From Labrenzia sp. OB1 (GTDB lineage Bacteria > Pseudomonadota > Alphaproteobacteria > Rhizobiales > Stappiaceae): 64,000 nucleotides of DNA. The position numbers and the translations under genes are program-made. The notes under the pieces were generated by a model. It searched no databases. It was not told the origin of the DNA and worked only from the letters and a program-made list of their open reading frames with translations. Location of the stretch: assembly GCF_001624695.1 (NCBI RefSeq), contig NZ_JSEP01000006.1, positions 215,691-279,690 on the forward strand. Reading direction: 5' to 3'. Positions 34,927 through 43,639 of this stretch are shown piece after piece; positions within the stretch are counted from its first letter, which is position 1, and each line of letters begins with the position of its first letter.

Positions 34927-35160
34927 TTACTTGTTGGCTTCCAGGAACTTGACGGCATCGCCAACAGTCAGGATCGTTTCTGCTGCGGTGTCCGGGATTT
35001 CCACGCCGAATTCTTCTTCAAACGCCATGACCAGTTCAACGGTGTCAAGGCTGTCTGCGCCCAGGTCATCGATAAAGCTTGCACCTTCCACGACCTTTTC
35101 CGCATCCACACCGAGGTGCTCAACGACGATTTTCTTTACCCGATCCGCGATATCGCTCAT
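34927..35160 (-). CDS. acpP: Acyl carrier protein
   Basis: A 77-aa acidic carrier. Ser37 in the [10 protein letters not shown] motif takes the 4'-phosphopantetheine arm. Length and the four-helix pattern are standard ([17 protein letters not shown] at the start). It lies between fabG (260 bp upstream) and fabF and supplies the thioester carrier to both. Confidence 0.98.
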   Translation of the reverse strand: MSDIADRVKKIVVEHLGVDAEKVVEGASFIDDLGADSLDTVELVMAFEEEFGVEIPDTAAETILTVGDAVKFLEANK

Positions 35161-35420
35161 CTTTTACTTCCTTAGTTTTCGTCTGTTCATCTTTGGCGAA
35201 GCTTGCCCTGACCGATTTCGAGGAAAACGGTGGCAGGCGATCGCTGTCTTCAAGATGTCTGCGCGCAGGCAGGCCGGTTTCCGAACACGGAATATCGAAC
35301 ATGACTGCGCAATTCGTAACAATCGGCGGGTTGGTAACACACTTTGTTGCCCTTTACCAGCCGGTCCAGACCGCACGGGAGCGGCCCGGATTCTTTTTGC
35401 CTGATCGGCGAAATTTCCTT

Positions 35421-36158
35421 TTAAATCATAGCCATGCCGCCATTGACGTGCAGCGTCTGCCCGGTCATGTAGGCCGCTTCGTCACTGGCAAGATACAGTG
35501 CAGCCGAAGCAATCTCCACCGAAGTTCCCAAACGGCCTGCCGGGACGTTTGCCAAAATCGATTCTTTTTGCTTGTCGTTCAGTGCATCGGTCATCGCGGT
35601 TTCGATAAAACCCGGTGCAATCGTGTTGACGGTTATGTTGCGGCTGGCGACTTCCCGGGCAAGAGACTTGTACATGCCGATCATGCCGGCTTTTGCCGCG
35701 GCGTAGTTGGCCTGGCCCGGATTTCCGGTCACGCCGACAACGGAGGTGACGCCGATGATGCGGCCGGAACGGCGCTTCATCATGCCCTTGATCGCTGCCC
35801 GGCACAGGTGGAAACCGGACGTCAGGTTGACTTCCAGAACCTGATCCCACTCTTCATCCTTCATGCGCATGAAAATGTTGTCGCGGGTAATGCCGGCGTT
35901 GTTGACCAGGATGTCCACCGAGCCCATCTTTTCCTCGGCGGCCGCAAGAAGGCCTCCGACGGCCTCCCGGTCCGACAGGTTGGCGGGCGTTACGAAGGCG
36001 CGCTCGCCCAGATCAGATGCCAGCGCTTCCAGCTTCTCGGCACGGGTGCCGGACAATGAAACATTTGCGCCCTGCGCATGGAGCACACGGGCAATCGCCT
36101 CGCCGATGCCGCCGGTTGCGCCGGTGACGAGGGCATTTTTCCCTTCCAAGCTGAACAT
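35421..36158 (-). CDS. fabG: 3-oxoacyl-ACP reductase
   Basis: A 245-aa NADPH-dependent SDR of fatty-acid synthesis. Motifs: TGATGGIGEAIARVL for cofactor binding, NNAGITRDNIFMRMKDEEWD, catalytic Ser in ITSVVGVTG-type text (VTSVVGVTGN), and YAAAKAGMIG with catalytic Tyr and Lys. It ends HVNGGMAMI. It follows fabD by 71 bp on the same strand. Confidence 0.97.
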   Translation of the reverse strand: MFSLEGKNALVTGATGGIGEAIARVLHAQGANVSLSGTRAEKLEALASDLGERAFVTPANLSDREAVGGLLAAAEEKMGSVDILVNNAGITRDNIFMRMKDEEWDQVLEVNLTSGFHLCRAAIKGMMKRRSGRIIGVTSVVGVTGNPGQANYAAAKAGMIGMYKSLAREVASRNITVNTIAPGFIETAMTDALNDKQKESILANVPAGRLGTSVEIASAALYLASDEAAYMTGQTLHVNGGMAMI

Positions 36159-36229
36159 GTGGGGTCCTTCCCTGATGGTGAATGCGCCCCTCAGCGGGAC
36201 ATTAAATCTGATGGCCGGTGATTGAGGCG

Positions 36230-37174
36230 TCAGCCGGAAATCTTTTCCAGCAAGGCATCGATGTCTTCAGGCGTATTCACGGCGAGGCCGGTGGCTTCCT
36301 TGTGGATGCGTTTTACCATGCCGGTCAGCACCTTGCCGGTTCCGATTTCGACAAATGTGTCGACACCGTTTTCCGCAAGCCAGGTGATGCTTTCCCGCCA
36401 GCGCACGGTGCCGGTTACCTGCTCTACAAGCCGGCCACGGATTTCGTCGGGACCGGTGATCGGTCCGGCGACAACATTGGCCACCAGCGGCACCGCAGGC
36501 GAACGAACGTCCGCATTGGCGAGCGCTTCGGCCATCTTGTCTGCCGCCGGCGCCATCAGCGCGCAATGGAACGGAGCGCTGACCGGCAGCAGCAAGGCGC
36601 GGCGAGCGCCCTTGGCCTTGGCAATCTCGATGGCACGCTCGACGGCGGCCACGTGTCCGGAAACAACCACCTGGCCGGGCGCATTGTCGTTTGCCGCCTG
36701 ACAGACCTCGCCCTGGGCCGCGGCCTCGGCGACTTCGACAACCACGTCGAAATCCAGTCCGAGAAGCGCGGCCATTGCGCCCTGCCCGACGGGCACAGCA
36801 TTCTGCATGGCATCGCCGCGGACGCGCAGCAGGCGCGCGGCGGTTGCGACATCCAGACTTCCGGCAGCCGCGAGCGCGGAATATTCACCAAGCGAATGGC
36901 CGGCCACATAGGCAGCGCCAGCGGCCAGGTCGAAGCCTCTGGCTTCCAGAACGCGCATTGTGGCGAGGCTTACAGCCATGAGAGCAGGCTGGGCATTCGC
37001 CGTCAGTGTCAGCGCGTCTTCCGGTCCGTCCCACATGATCTGCGAGAGTTTCTGCCCCAGCGCCTCGTCGACCTCATCGAAGACAGCTTTCGCTTCCGGA
37101 TATGTATCGGCAAGGATCTTGCCCATTCCGACGCTCTGGCTGCCCTGTCCGGGGAAGGTGAATGCAATGGTCAT
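36230..37174 (-). CDS. fabD: Malonyl-CoA:ACP transacylase
   Basis: A 314-aa transferase that loads malonate onto ACP. Motifs: FTFPGQGSQSVGMG at residues 4-17, GHSLGEYSAL with the nucleophilic Ser (about 92), APFHCALM with the catalytic His and the Q-loop text. Length is normal. It heads the fabD-fabG-acpP-fabF cluster and is divergent to rpsF. A candidate promoter lies at 37296-37322. Confidence 0.97.
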   Translation of the reverse strand: MTIAFTFPGQGSQSVGMGKILADTYPEAKAVFDEVDEALGQKLSQIMWDGPEDALTLTANAQPALMAVSLATMRVLEARGFDLAAGAAYVAGHSLGEYSALAAAGSLDVATAARLLRVRGDAMQNAVPVGQGAMAALLGLDFDVVVEVAEAAAQGEVCQAANDNAPGQVVVSGHVAAVERAIEIAKAKGARRALLLPVSAPFHCALMAPAADKMAEALANADVRSPAVPLVANVVAGPITGPDEIRGRLVEQVTGTVRWRESITWLAENGVDTFVEIGTGKVLTGMVKRIHKEATGLAVNTPEDIDALLEKISG

Positions 37175-37295
37175 CTGGAATACGCCTCCGTGACACGTGT
37201 GAGATCCCCGCCATCAGGCAAAAGATCTTCGGCTTTGATTGAAAAGCGGTGCAGTGGCCCGCCCGGGGCCATATGTCTGAACTTGGCGCGAGGCT

Positions 37296-37322
37296 ATGAT
37301 ACGCTCTTGGCCAAACTGTCAA
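37296..37322 (-). promoter_or_regulatory. Candidate sigma-70-type promoter for the fab cluster
   Basis: On the minus strand TTGACA (37322-37317) and TATCAT (37301-37296) are 15 bp apart, about 120 bp before the fabD start. The -35 is perfect; the spacer is short. Confidence 0.4.
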
Positions 37323-37556
37323 GGCCCAGCCCTCAATCATTTCCTGTTTCGCGCCTTGTTTACGCGTTTTCCACGCCGCCCGCACCCGAAAACCCGATTT
37401 TCCGGTGTCTTTGTCTCCCGGGTGTTTCCGGCAGGAGCGGACCTCTGAAAGCCTGTTGCCGGGTGCCGTTGGACAAACAAAACACCGCTTCCGCCGGGAG
37501 CGGGGCAGTTGGCCATACAGGGAAAGCGGTTTCCCTCATCTTTTGGCGGATTGAGC

Positions 37557-37584
37557 TTGCAATTTCCAGGAAAGCGAGTATAGA
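37557..37584 (+). promoter_or_regulatory. Candidate sigma-70-type promoter for rpsF-rpsR
   Basis: TTGCAA (37557-37562) and TATAGA (37579-37584) are 16 bp apart, leaving a leader of about 165 bases before rpsF. Confidence 0.35.
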
Positions 37585-37758
37585 GCGCGCTTCATCCGGG
37601 GTGTGGCCGGGAGCTGAACGGAAGGGCATTATGCCAGGATCCTTAAAAAGATCCGACTTCCCGTGTTCCCGCTCTCGTTAGAATTCTCGTGCCTTTCCGA
37701 AGCTGCGAGGAGGCTCTGCGCCAGCCCTGCGTTGTCAACACGAAGAAAGGCTTGTTTC

Positions 37759-38196
37759 ATGCCTCTTTATGAGCACGTTTTCCTGGCGCGCCAGGATGTT
37801 TCGGCCCAGCAGGTCGAACAACTCGTCGAACAGTACAAGGGCCTCATCGAAGGCGCCGGTGGAACTGTCGGCAAAGTGGAGACCTGGGGTCTGCGATCCC
37901 TCGCCTACCGCATCAAGAAGAACCGCAAGGCTCACTACACCCTGATGAACCTCGACGCTCCGCATGCAGCGGTTGCCGAGATGGAACGCCAGATGGGCCT
38001 GAGCGAAGACGTCCTGCGCTTCATGACGTTCCGCGTCGATGAACTGGACGAAGAACCGTCCGCAATGATGCAAAAGCGTGACCGTGACGACCGCCGTGGT
38101 GGCGGTGGACGCGGTGATGGACCTCGCGGTGATCGTGGCGACCGGGGCGACCGCCCGGGTGGCAGCCGTCCTCCGCGCCGTGCAGAAGGGGAGTAA
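37759..38196 (+). CDS. rpsF: 30S ribosomal protein S6
   Basis: A 145-aa small-subunit protein that pairs with S18. The core (1-105) is typical: [37 protein letters not shown] and [10 protein letters not shown]. The last 35 residues are a very basic, Gly-rich tail ([21 protein letters not shown] and on), longer than in E. coli. I start at the ATG at 37759 after GAAAGG; an upstream in-frame start at 37663 would add non-conserved residues. rpsR follows after 6 bp. Confidence 0.97.
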   Translation: MPLYEHVFLARQDVSAQQVEQLVEQYKGLIEGAGGTVGKVETWGLRSLAYRIKKNRKAHYTLMNLDAPHAAVAEMERQMGLSEDVLRFMTFRVDELDEEPSAMMQKRDRDDRRGGGGRGDGPRGDRGDRGDRPGGSRPPRRAEGE

Positions 38197-38202
38197 GAGA
38201 TC

Positions 38203-38451
38203 ATGGTTGATGTTGCACAGCTTCCGAGCCGCCGTCCGTTCTTCCGTCGCCGGAAGACCTGCCCGTTCTCCGGTTCCAACGCGCCGAAGATCGACTACAA
38301 GGACATCCGTCTGCTTCAGCGCTACATTTCCGAGCGCGGCAAGATCGTTCCGAGCCGTATTACCGCGGTTTCAGCAAGAAAGCAGCGTGAGCTGGCCCGT
38401 GCCATCAAGCGCGCCCGCCTTCTCGGCCTGCTGCCCTTCCTGATCAGCTAA
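38203..38451 (+). CDS. rpsR: 30S ribosomal protein S18
   Basis: An 82-aa protein that binds next to S6 in the 30S platform. The text [34 protein letters not shown] and [20 protein letters not shown] is canonical. It lies 6 bp after rpsF. There is no DUF2232 gene between it and rplI, unlike some relatives. Confidence 0.98.
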   Translation: MVDVAQLPSRRPFFRRRKTCPFSGSNAPKIDYKDIRLLQRYISERGKIVPSRITAVSARKQRELARAIKRARLLGLLPFLIS

Positions 38452-38567
38452 GCTTCTCCTTATCTCTGGAGACGCCATTCTCCCGGGTCCGCCCGGGAGA
38501 CCCGAATTGGGGCCGCGGGCAAACGGCCTCTAACCACCGCAAAAGGTGGGACAGTAGGAGCAAAACA

Positions 38568-39176
38568 ATGCAAATTATCCTTCTTGAGCGTATCGCCAAG
38601 CTTGGCCAGATGGGCGACACCGTGCGCGTTCGCGACGGTTATGCCCGTAACTTCCTTCTGCCGCAGGGCAAGGCGCTTCGCGCCAACAAGGCCAACCTGG
38701 AGCGTTTCCAGAATGAGCGGGCCCAGCTTGAAGCCCGTAACCTTGAGCGCAAGAGCGAAGCGGAAAGCGTTTCCTCCAAGCTCGACGGCGAAATTCTGGT
38801 CATGATCCGCTCTGCCGGCGAAACAGGTCAGCTCTACGGTTCAGTGTCCACCCGCGACATCTCCGAAGGCCTTACCGAAGCCGGCTTCACCGTTACCCGC
38901 AGCCAGGTTGAATTGCGCACCCCGATCAAGACGATCGGCCTGCACAGCGTTCTGATCAGGCTCCACCCGGAAGTTGAAGTCTCCGTTACGGTCAATGTTG
39001 CCCGTTCGACGGACGAAGCGGTCCGCCAGGCCGCCGGTGAAGACCTGACCACTCCGGAAATGGACGTCTTCGAATTTGAAGAAGAAGAAGACGAGAGCGA
39101 AGACGACGCTGAAGGCGAAGGCGGCGAAGACGCTTCCGAGGCCAGCGAAGAAGCAGTCGAAGAAAAGCCGGAATAA
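38568..39176 (+). CDS. rplI: 50S ribosomal protein L9
   Basis: A 202-aa large-subunit protein. The N-domain ([32 protein letters not shown]) and the C-domain ([39 protein letters not shown]) are standard. Residues 165-202 form a strongly acidic tail ([16 protein letters not shown] and on), giving a longer protein than the usual 150 aa. AGGAG lies before the ATG. It ends at a strong terminator. Confidence 0.97.
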   Translation: MQIILLERIAKLGQMGDTVRVRDGYARNFLLPQGKALRANKANLERFQNERAQLEARNLERKSEAESVSSKLDGEILVMIRSAGETGQLYGSVSTRDISEGLTEAGFTVTRSQVELRTPIKTIGLHSVLIRLHPEVEVSVTVNVARSTDEAVRQAAGEDLTTPEMDVFEFEEEEDESEDDAEGEGGEDASEASEEAVEEKPE

Positions 39177-39542
39177 TTCCTTCGGGACCGTTATCCGACT
39201 AAAATCAAACGGCGCTGCCTGCAGCGCCGTTTTTTTGTTAGCCGGTGATTTTTCTTCCCGGTTAGGAAACCGGGCTAATCCGCCGATTTCAGTCTCCGTC
39301 GCAAGGCACTGAATCCTTTAACAAATCCTTTACCGTCTATTCATCGTTCTAAAAATATACGTAATTTCAATAACTAAGCTCTAGCGCCTTGAGTCCACTA
39401 CAGGCTTGCGAGTCAAGCGGGATTCGATTCTATCCCCGCTGATCTGCCACAGGCAGTGGGAAACAAAATCAGCTTTTTTTGCCGCTTGAGCCTGTCTCCG
39501 TCTGAGGGTATTCCCAGTGCAGTTGGGTCACCGGGGGACGAA
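39177..39542. other. Intergenic region rplI / dnaB
   Basis: No gene is seen. After the rplI terminator there is a second hairpin (CCCGGTT at 39257 with AACCGGG at 39268) lacking a T run. The AT-rich stretch 39320-39385 probably holds the dnaB promoter. Confidence 0.5.
39207..39238 (+). terminator. Rho-independent terminator of rpsF-rpsR-rplI
   Basis: ACGGCGCTG, loop CCTG, CAGCGCCGT, then seven T. It starts about 30 bp after rplI. Confidence 0.92.
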
Positions 39543-41027
39543 ATGAACGGCAAACTGCAGAAGGTCGAATCTGAAGAAGACATCCAGCGCCTCGCACCGC
39601 ATAACGCGGAAGCGGAACGGCAGCTTCTGGGTGCGATTCTGGTGAACAACGAGACGTTCTACCGGGTGTCAGACTTTCTCGAGCCAGTTCATTTTTTCGT
39701 TCCTCCCCACAAGGATGTTTTCGAGAAGATCTCTCACCTCATCCGGGCCGGCAAGACGGCCTCACCGGTCACGCTGAAAACATTCTATCCGGCCTCCGCG
39801 AAAATCGCCGACCTCACCGCGACCCAGTTTCTGCTGCGCCTTGCAGGCGATGCCGCCTCGATCATCAACGCCGAGGATTACGGCCGTACGATCTACGATC
39901 TCGCCATCCGCCGGAACCTGATCCGCATCGGCGAGGACATGGTCAACATCGCCTATGACGCGCCGATCGACGTGCCGCCCACCCAGCAGATCGACGATGC
40001 TGAACGCAGGTTGTTCGAACTGGCCGAAACAGGCCGCACCGAAGGCGGATTCGTCACCTTCAGCGACGCCCTGTCGGAAACCATCGAGATGGCGCATGCC
40101 GCCTACAACCGCGAAGGCGCTCTGTCAGGCATTTCCACGGGATTGCGCGAGCTCGACAGCCTGATGGGCGGACTGCAGTCCTCCGACCTTATCGTTCTCG
40201 CTGGCCGCCCCGCCATGGGGAAGACCTCGCTCGCGACCAACATCGCTTACAACATCGCCCAGTCCTACAAGGCGGAAGAACGGCCCGACGGCAACCTTGA
40301 AACAGTCAATGGCGGCGTGGTCGGGTTTTTCTCGCTGGAAATGTCGGCAGAACAGCTCGCCACGCGTATCATCTCCGAGCAGGCGGAAATTTCGTCCTCG
40401 AAGATCCGGCGAGGCGATATCACCGAAGCCGAATTCGAAAAACTCGCTGCCTGTGCCCAGACCATGCAAACGGTGCCGCTGCATGTGGACCAGACCGGCG
40501 GCATCTCCATCGCCGCCCTGGTGTCGAAGGCCCGGAGGCTGAAGCGCCAGCGTGGACTTGACCTGCTGGTGGTCGACTATATTCAGTTGCTTTCGGGGTC
40601 CGCCAAGAATTCCGGCAACCGGGTTCAGGAAATCACCGAGATCACGACCAATCTCAAGGCTCTGGCGAAAGAGCTGCAAGTTCCGATCATCGCCCTGTCC
40701 CAGCTCTCGCGGCAGGTGGAATCTCGAGACGACAAGCGGCCGATGATGTCGGACCTGCGTGAATCAGGCTCCATCGAGCAGGACGCAGACGTGATTCTGT
40801 TCGTTTATCGCGAGGAATATTATCTTTCCAAAACAGAGCCTGAAATCGGCTCGCCGGAATACGCGGCCTGGGAAGCCAAGCACGATGCCGCCAAGGGCAA
40901 GGCGGAAGTGATCATCGCCAAGCAGCGTCACGGACCGACGGGCACGGCATACCTCCACTTCGAGGGCCAGTACACCCGCTTCTCCGACCTTGCAGAGGAC
41001 GATCACCTACCGGAGCGCTACGAATAA
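39543..41027 (+). CDS. dnaB: Replicative DNA helicase
   Basis: A 494-aa hexameric helicase that unwinds DNA at the fork. The N-domain begins RLAPHNAEAERQLLGAIL. The RecA-like C-domain has Walker A GRPAMGKTS, FFSLEMSAEQLATRI, DLLVVDYIQLLSG (Walker B) and ALSQLSRQVESRDDKRPMMSDLRESGSIEQDADV. No intein is present. I start at the ATG at 39543, after GGGGGAC; an upstream start at 39456 is less likely. Confidence 0.97.
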   Translation: MNGKLQKVESEEDIQRLAPHNAEAERQLLGAILVNNETFYRVSDFLEPVHFFVPPHKDVFEKISHLIRAGKTASPVTLKTFYPASAKIADLTATQFLLRLAGDAASIINAEDYGRTIYDLAIRRNLIRIGEDMVNIAYDAPIDVPPTQQIDDAERRLFELAETGRTEGGFVTFSDALSETIEMAHAAYNREGALSGISTGLRELDSLMGGLQSSDLIVLAGRPAMGKTSLATNIAYNIAQSYKAEERPDGNLETVNGGVVGFFSLEMSAEQLATRIISEQAEISSSKIRRGDITEAEFEKLAACAQTMQTVPLHVDQTGGISIAALVSKARRLKRQRGLDLLVVDYIQLLSGSAKNSGNRVQEITEITTNLKALAKELQVPIIALSQLSRQVESRDDKRPMMSDLRESGSIEQDADVILFVYREEYYLSKTEPEIGSPEYAAWEAKHDAAKGKAEVIIAKQRHGPTGTAYLHFEGQYTRFSDLAEDDHLPERYE

Positions 41028-41068
41028 GCGGCAGAAGGAAGTGCTTGCCATTTCCTGGCATTCGAGTG

Positions 41069-41830
41069 CTAATTTGAAAGTTCGGGCGTCTTCGGTTTAG
41101 CCCTAAAAGTCGGATTGGTCGTTGCGCGTCGTGCAGCGGGAACCAGGGAGTTAAGCTTCCGGTTCAATTCCTCTCCGCATTCATTTCTCGGGAGAACGGC
41201 TTTTACAGGGAAAGTTTTATAGAATTCACGACGGATTTTATGTCCGAAATCCAGTTTCTTAATGGTTCTCTCGGTCGTAACTTCTGCATAGATATAGGCG
41301 TCAATACGTCCGCGCACGAGCTTCCTCAGGGAACACTCCATGCAATGGCTGCCGGTGACTGAAAACGGGAAAAAGTGCGTGTGTGCGGCATCTGTTTCAA
41401 TCAACTCGCCACCGGACCAGATATCGGAACCTGAAATTTCTGAATCCGCTTCCATGTAGACGTTGAAGGGCACTTCGAAAAAGGACGCTTCCGAGTACAT
41501 GAGATTTTCATCGATCAGCAGATTATCATCAGATTGAAGCAATGGAACATGCATATCGGCGTGTCCTGCCGACACGCTTATCAAAGATCTTTTGAAAGGC
41601 ACAACTTGGTATTGTAGATCTATCCCGGCACCGACCGTCATATTTTCAATGAACTCTATCAGAGTGCTTTTTTTACCCGGCTCGGTAAGTCCAGGCGTCT
41701 CGCCAAAACTGACACGCCACACAGTATTAACACCACAAGCTGAAGCTTGCACCAGCAAGGGGCCGTGAAGTAGCAAAGCCATGAAGAGCATTGCCACTTT
41801 AAGTATATATTTCGTTCGATATGTTCTCAT
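41069..41830 (-). CDS. Periplasmic substrate-binding-like protein (SBP family 3 type), orphan
   Basis: A 253-aa protein with a signal peptide (hydrophobic residues 12-28, ending LVQASA). The text YQVVPFKRSLISVSAGHADMHVPLLQ, MYSEASFFEVPFNVYMEAD and LVRGRIDAYIYAE resembles amino-acid-type solute-binding proteins. No permease or ATPase gene is near. Base composition is clearly lower in GC than in the neighbours, and the gene is embedded in a low-GC island, so recent acquisition is likely. The start at 41830 keeps the signal peptide at the N-terminus. It is convergent with dnaB, 41 bp away. Confidence 0.65.
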   Translation of the reverse strand: MRTYRTKYILKVAMLFMALLLHGPLLVQASACGVNTVWRVSFGETPGLTEPGKKSTLIEFIENMTVGAGIDLQYQVVPFKRSLISVSAGHADMHVPLLQSDDNLLIDENLMYSEASFFEVPFNVYMEADSEISGSDIWSGGELIETDAAHTHFFPFSVTGSHCMECSLRKLVRGRIDAYIYAEVTTERTIKKLDFGHKIRREFYKTFPVKAVLPRNECGEELNRKLNSLVPAARRATTNPTFRAKPKTPELSN

Positions 41831-42481
41831 ACGTGCTATTTTATGCATTTGAGTTCATTGCATCGACCATCATTATTTACAATTTTCGTCGCACTAAACT
41901 TGTAATTTCTACGTACTGGATATTTAGTACAACTCCTATTCATTTGGGTAATGATGCGATAAAATACTTAAAAAACTCTATTCCACCTCGTGTTTCATTA
42001 ATTGACAGGATAAATCTTTCCGGCAAGTGTACTTGACGCTACCGGTAGGAGCCTGTTGGAAGATCTGCGTCTTTCCGCACAGACGCTGGAAATGGCCAGA
42101 CATTCTGAAAAAGGACGTGGCTCACCGCGTTCTTATGGTCGAGTACATCAGCGTCGTTGCCTGCCGGGGTTCCACCAAAATCTCGGGGATAGAACCGATG
42201 CACCATCATCATGGAAGTCGAAAGCCGTAACCTGGTCTTCTGTAGCAAGCTTCACTGGATCCTTAGGGTATGGATCTGTAATTGCAGAGCTCGGCGGTGT
42301 AGATCCGTACCTAGTGGCCAGACCGGCTTTGAATTTCGATAACGGGTTAAGGTGTCGGCATCGGACCTAACGCTCAACTTTACCGCAGTTCCGCGACTTC
42401 TTCGTTGACCCAACCGCGTCAGGATTTGCTACGCTCTTCGCAAACAAGACTATTGATTCTGTCCGGAGAACCAGCCGCGCC
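41831..42481. other. Low-GC intergenic island, no gene recognised
   Basis: The part 41831-42020 is very AT-rich and promoter-like. The part 42030-42400 has short frames in several phases on both strands; on the minus strand, stretches such as DPYPKDPVKLATEDQ and GGTPAGNDADVLDHK lie in different frames, which may mean a decayed gene. I do not recognise a family. The last 80 bases before alr must hold its promoter unless it is read from upstream. Confidence 0.4.
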
Positions 42482-43624
42482 GTGCCGTCTTCCCAGACCC
42501 CATTCCATTCGCCCGATTTTTATGGCGGCCGCCTGACAATCGATCTCGCGGCTATCGCCGCGAACTGGACCGTGTTGAACGGCAAGCTGGACGGCGGAGC
42601 CGAATGTGCCGCGGCCATCAAGGCGGATGCCTACGGGGTCGGCCAGGAACAGGCCGGACGGGCGCTTTCCGGCGCCGGGTGCAGAACCTTCTTCGTCGCG
42701 GTCCCGACCGAGGCGTTCGACTTGCGGATGTCTTTGCCCGATGCCGTCATCTATGTTCTCGACGGTCTCTTTCCCGGAACGGCGGAGCATTTCATCCAGC
42801 ATGATATCCGCCCTGTTCTTGGGTCGCTCTGCGAGCTTCGCGAATGGACCGGGATCTGCAAAAGCGCGGAAAAAAATCTGGACGCCGCGGTTCATGTCGA
42901 TACGGGCATTCACCGGCTCGGCCTGTCACCGGCCGAATTTTCCGCCGCCATGAGCGATGCGGATCTGCTCGGCCCCTTCGTTCCTTCTCTGGTGATGAGC
43001 CATCTGGCATGCGGATCGACGCCCGCACATCCCATGAACCGCCGGCAACTCGACCTCTTCCAAGAGGTCACGGCTCCCTTTCCCCATATCCCGAGGTCCC
43101 TTGCGAACTCCGCAGGCATCCTGATGGGGCCGGAGTATCATTTCGACCTGGTCCGGCCGGGCATCGCGCTCTATGGCGGCAAGGCAATCGACAGCGAACC
43201 CAATGCAATGAAGCCCGTGGCCAGGGTCGAGGCCCGCATCATGATGGTGCGCGACGTTCCCGAGGGCGACACCATCGGCTACGGAGCCCGCCAGAGCGCC
43301 ACACGCCGCCTCCGGAACGCAGTGGTCGCCGCCGGCTACGCGGACGGCCTGCTTCGCCGTGCAAGCTCATCGGATGAACGTCCCGGCGGCTTCGCCATGA
43401 TCGGCGGATACAGGGCGCCTGTCCTCGGGTGCATTTCCATGGACATGATCACGCTCGATGTCACCGATGTTCCAGAAGAGCTGCTCAAGAGGGGCGCCCT
43501 TGTGGAAATGCTGGGGCCGAGTGTTGCGGCTTCCGACCTCGCGGCTTATGCGGAAACCATCGATTACGAATACCTGACAAGTCTCGGGCGGCGCTTCGAG
43601 CGCGTCTACGCCCCTCTTATTTGA
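42482..43624 (+). CDS. alr: Alanine racemase
   Basis: A 380-aa PLP enzyme that makes D-alanine for peptidoglycan. The PLP Lys is in AAIKADAYGVG (about residue 44), and the second catalytic base Tyr is in DTIGYGARQSATRRL (about 264). Other family text: AAVHVDTGIHRLGL, VMSHLACGSTP, RPGIALYGG, LGCISMDMITLDVTD. It uses a GTG start. It precedes radA by 15 bp, so the two are probably co-transcribed. Confidence 0.95.
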   Translation: MPSSQTPFHSPDFYGGRLTIDLAAIAANWTVLNGKLDGGAECAAAIKADAYGVGQEQAGRALSGAGCRTFFVAVPTEAFDLRMSLPDAVIYVLDGLFPGTAEHFIQHDIRPVLGSLCELREWTGICKSAEKNLDAAVHVDTGIHRLGLSPAEFSAAMSDADLLGPFVPSLVMSHLACGSTPAHPMNRRQLDLFQEVTAPFPHIPRSLANSAGILMGPEYHFDLVRPGIALYGGKAIDSEPNAMKPVARVEARIMMVRDVPEGDTIGYGARQSATRRLRNAVVAAGYADGLLRRASSSDERPGGFAMIGGYRAPVLGCISMDMITLDVTDVPEELLKRGALVEMLGPSVAASDLAAYAETIDYEYLTSLGRRFERVYAPLI

Positions 43625-43639
43625 TCGGAGCAGCGTTTC

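Larger units (their letters stand above)
37175..37758. other. Divergent intergenic region fabD / rpsF
   Basis: No gene is seen in these 584 bp. The region holds candidate promoters for both sides and a long rpsF leader. In the leader, GGATC (37637) and GATCC (37650) can form a small hairpin. An S6-S18 autoregulatory leader is plausible here, but I could not identify its hallmark bulge. Confidence 0.5.

Noticed and set aside
36218..37681. 487-codon plus-strand frame across fabD and the fabD-rpsF gap
   Set aside because: fabD on the minus strand is certain, and the frame ends in intergenic sequence without conserved text.
37590..37758. S6-S18 autoregulatory leader of rpsF
   Set aside because: The leader is long enough, but I could not locate the conserved bulged stem by eye, so I list only the hairpin as an observation.
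42056..42370. 105-codon plus-strand frame before alr
   Set aside because: No ribosome-binding site and no family text; open frames of this length occur on both strands in the same stretch.
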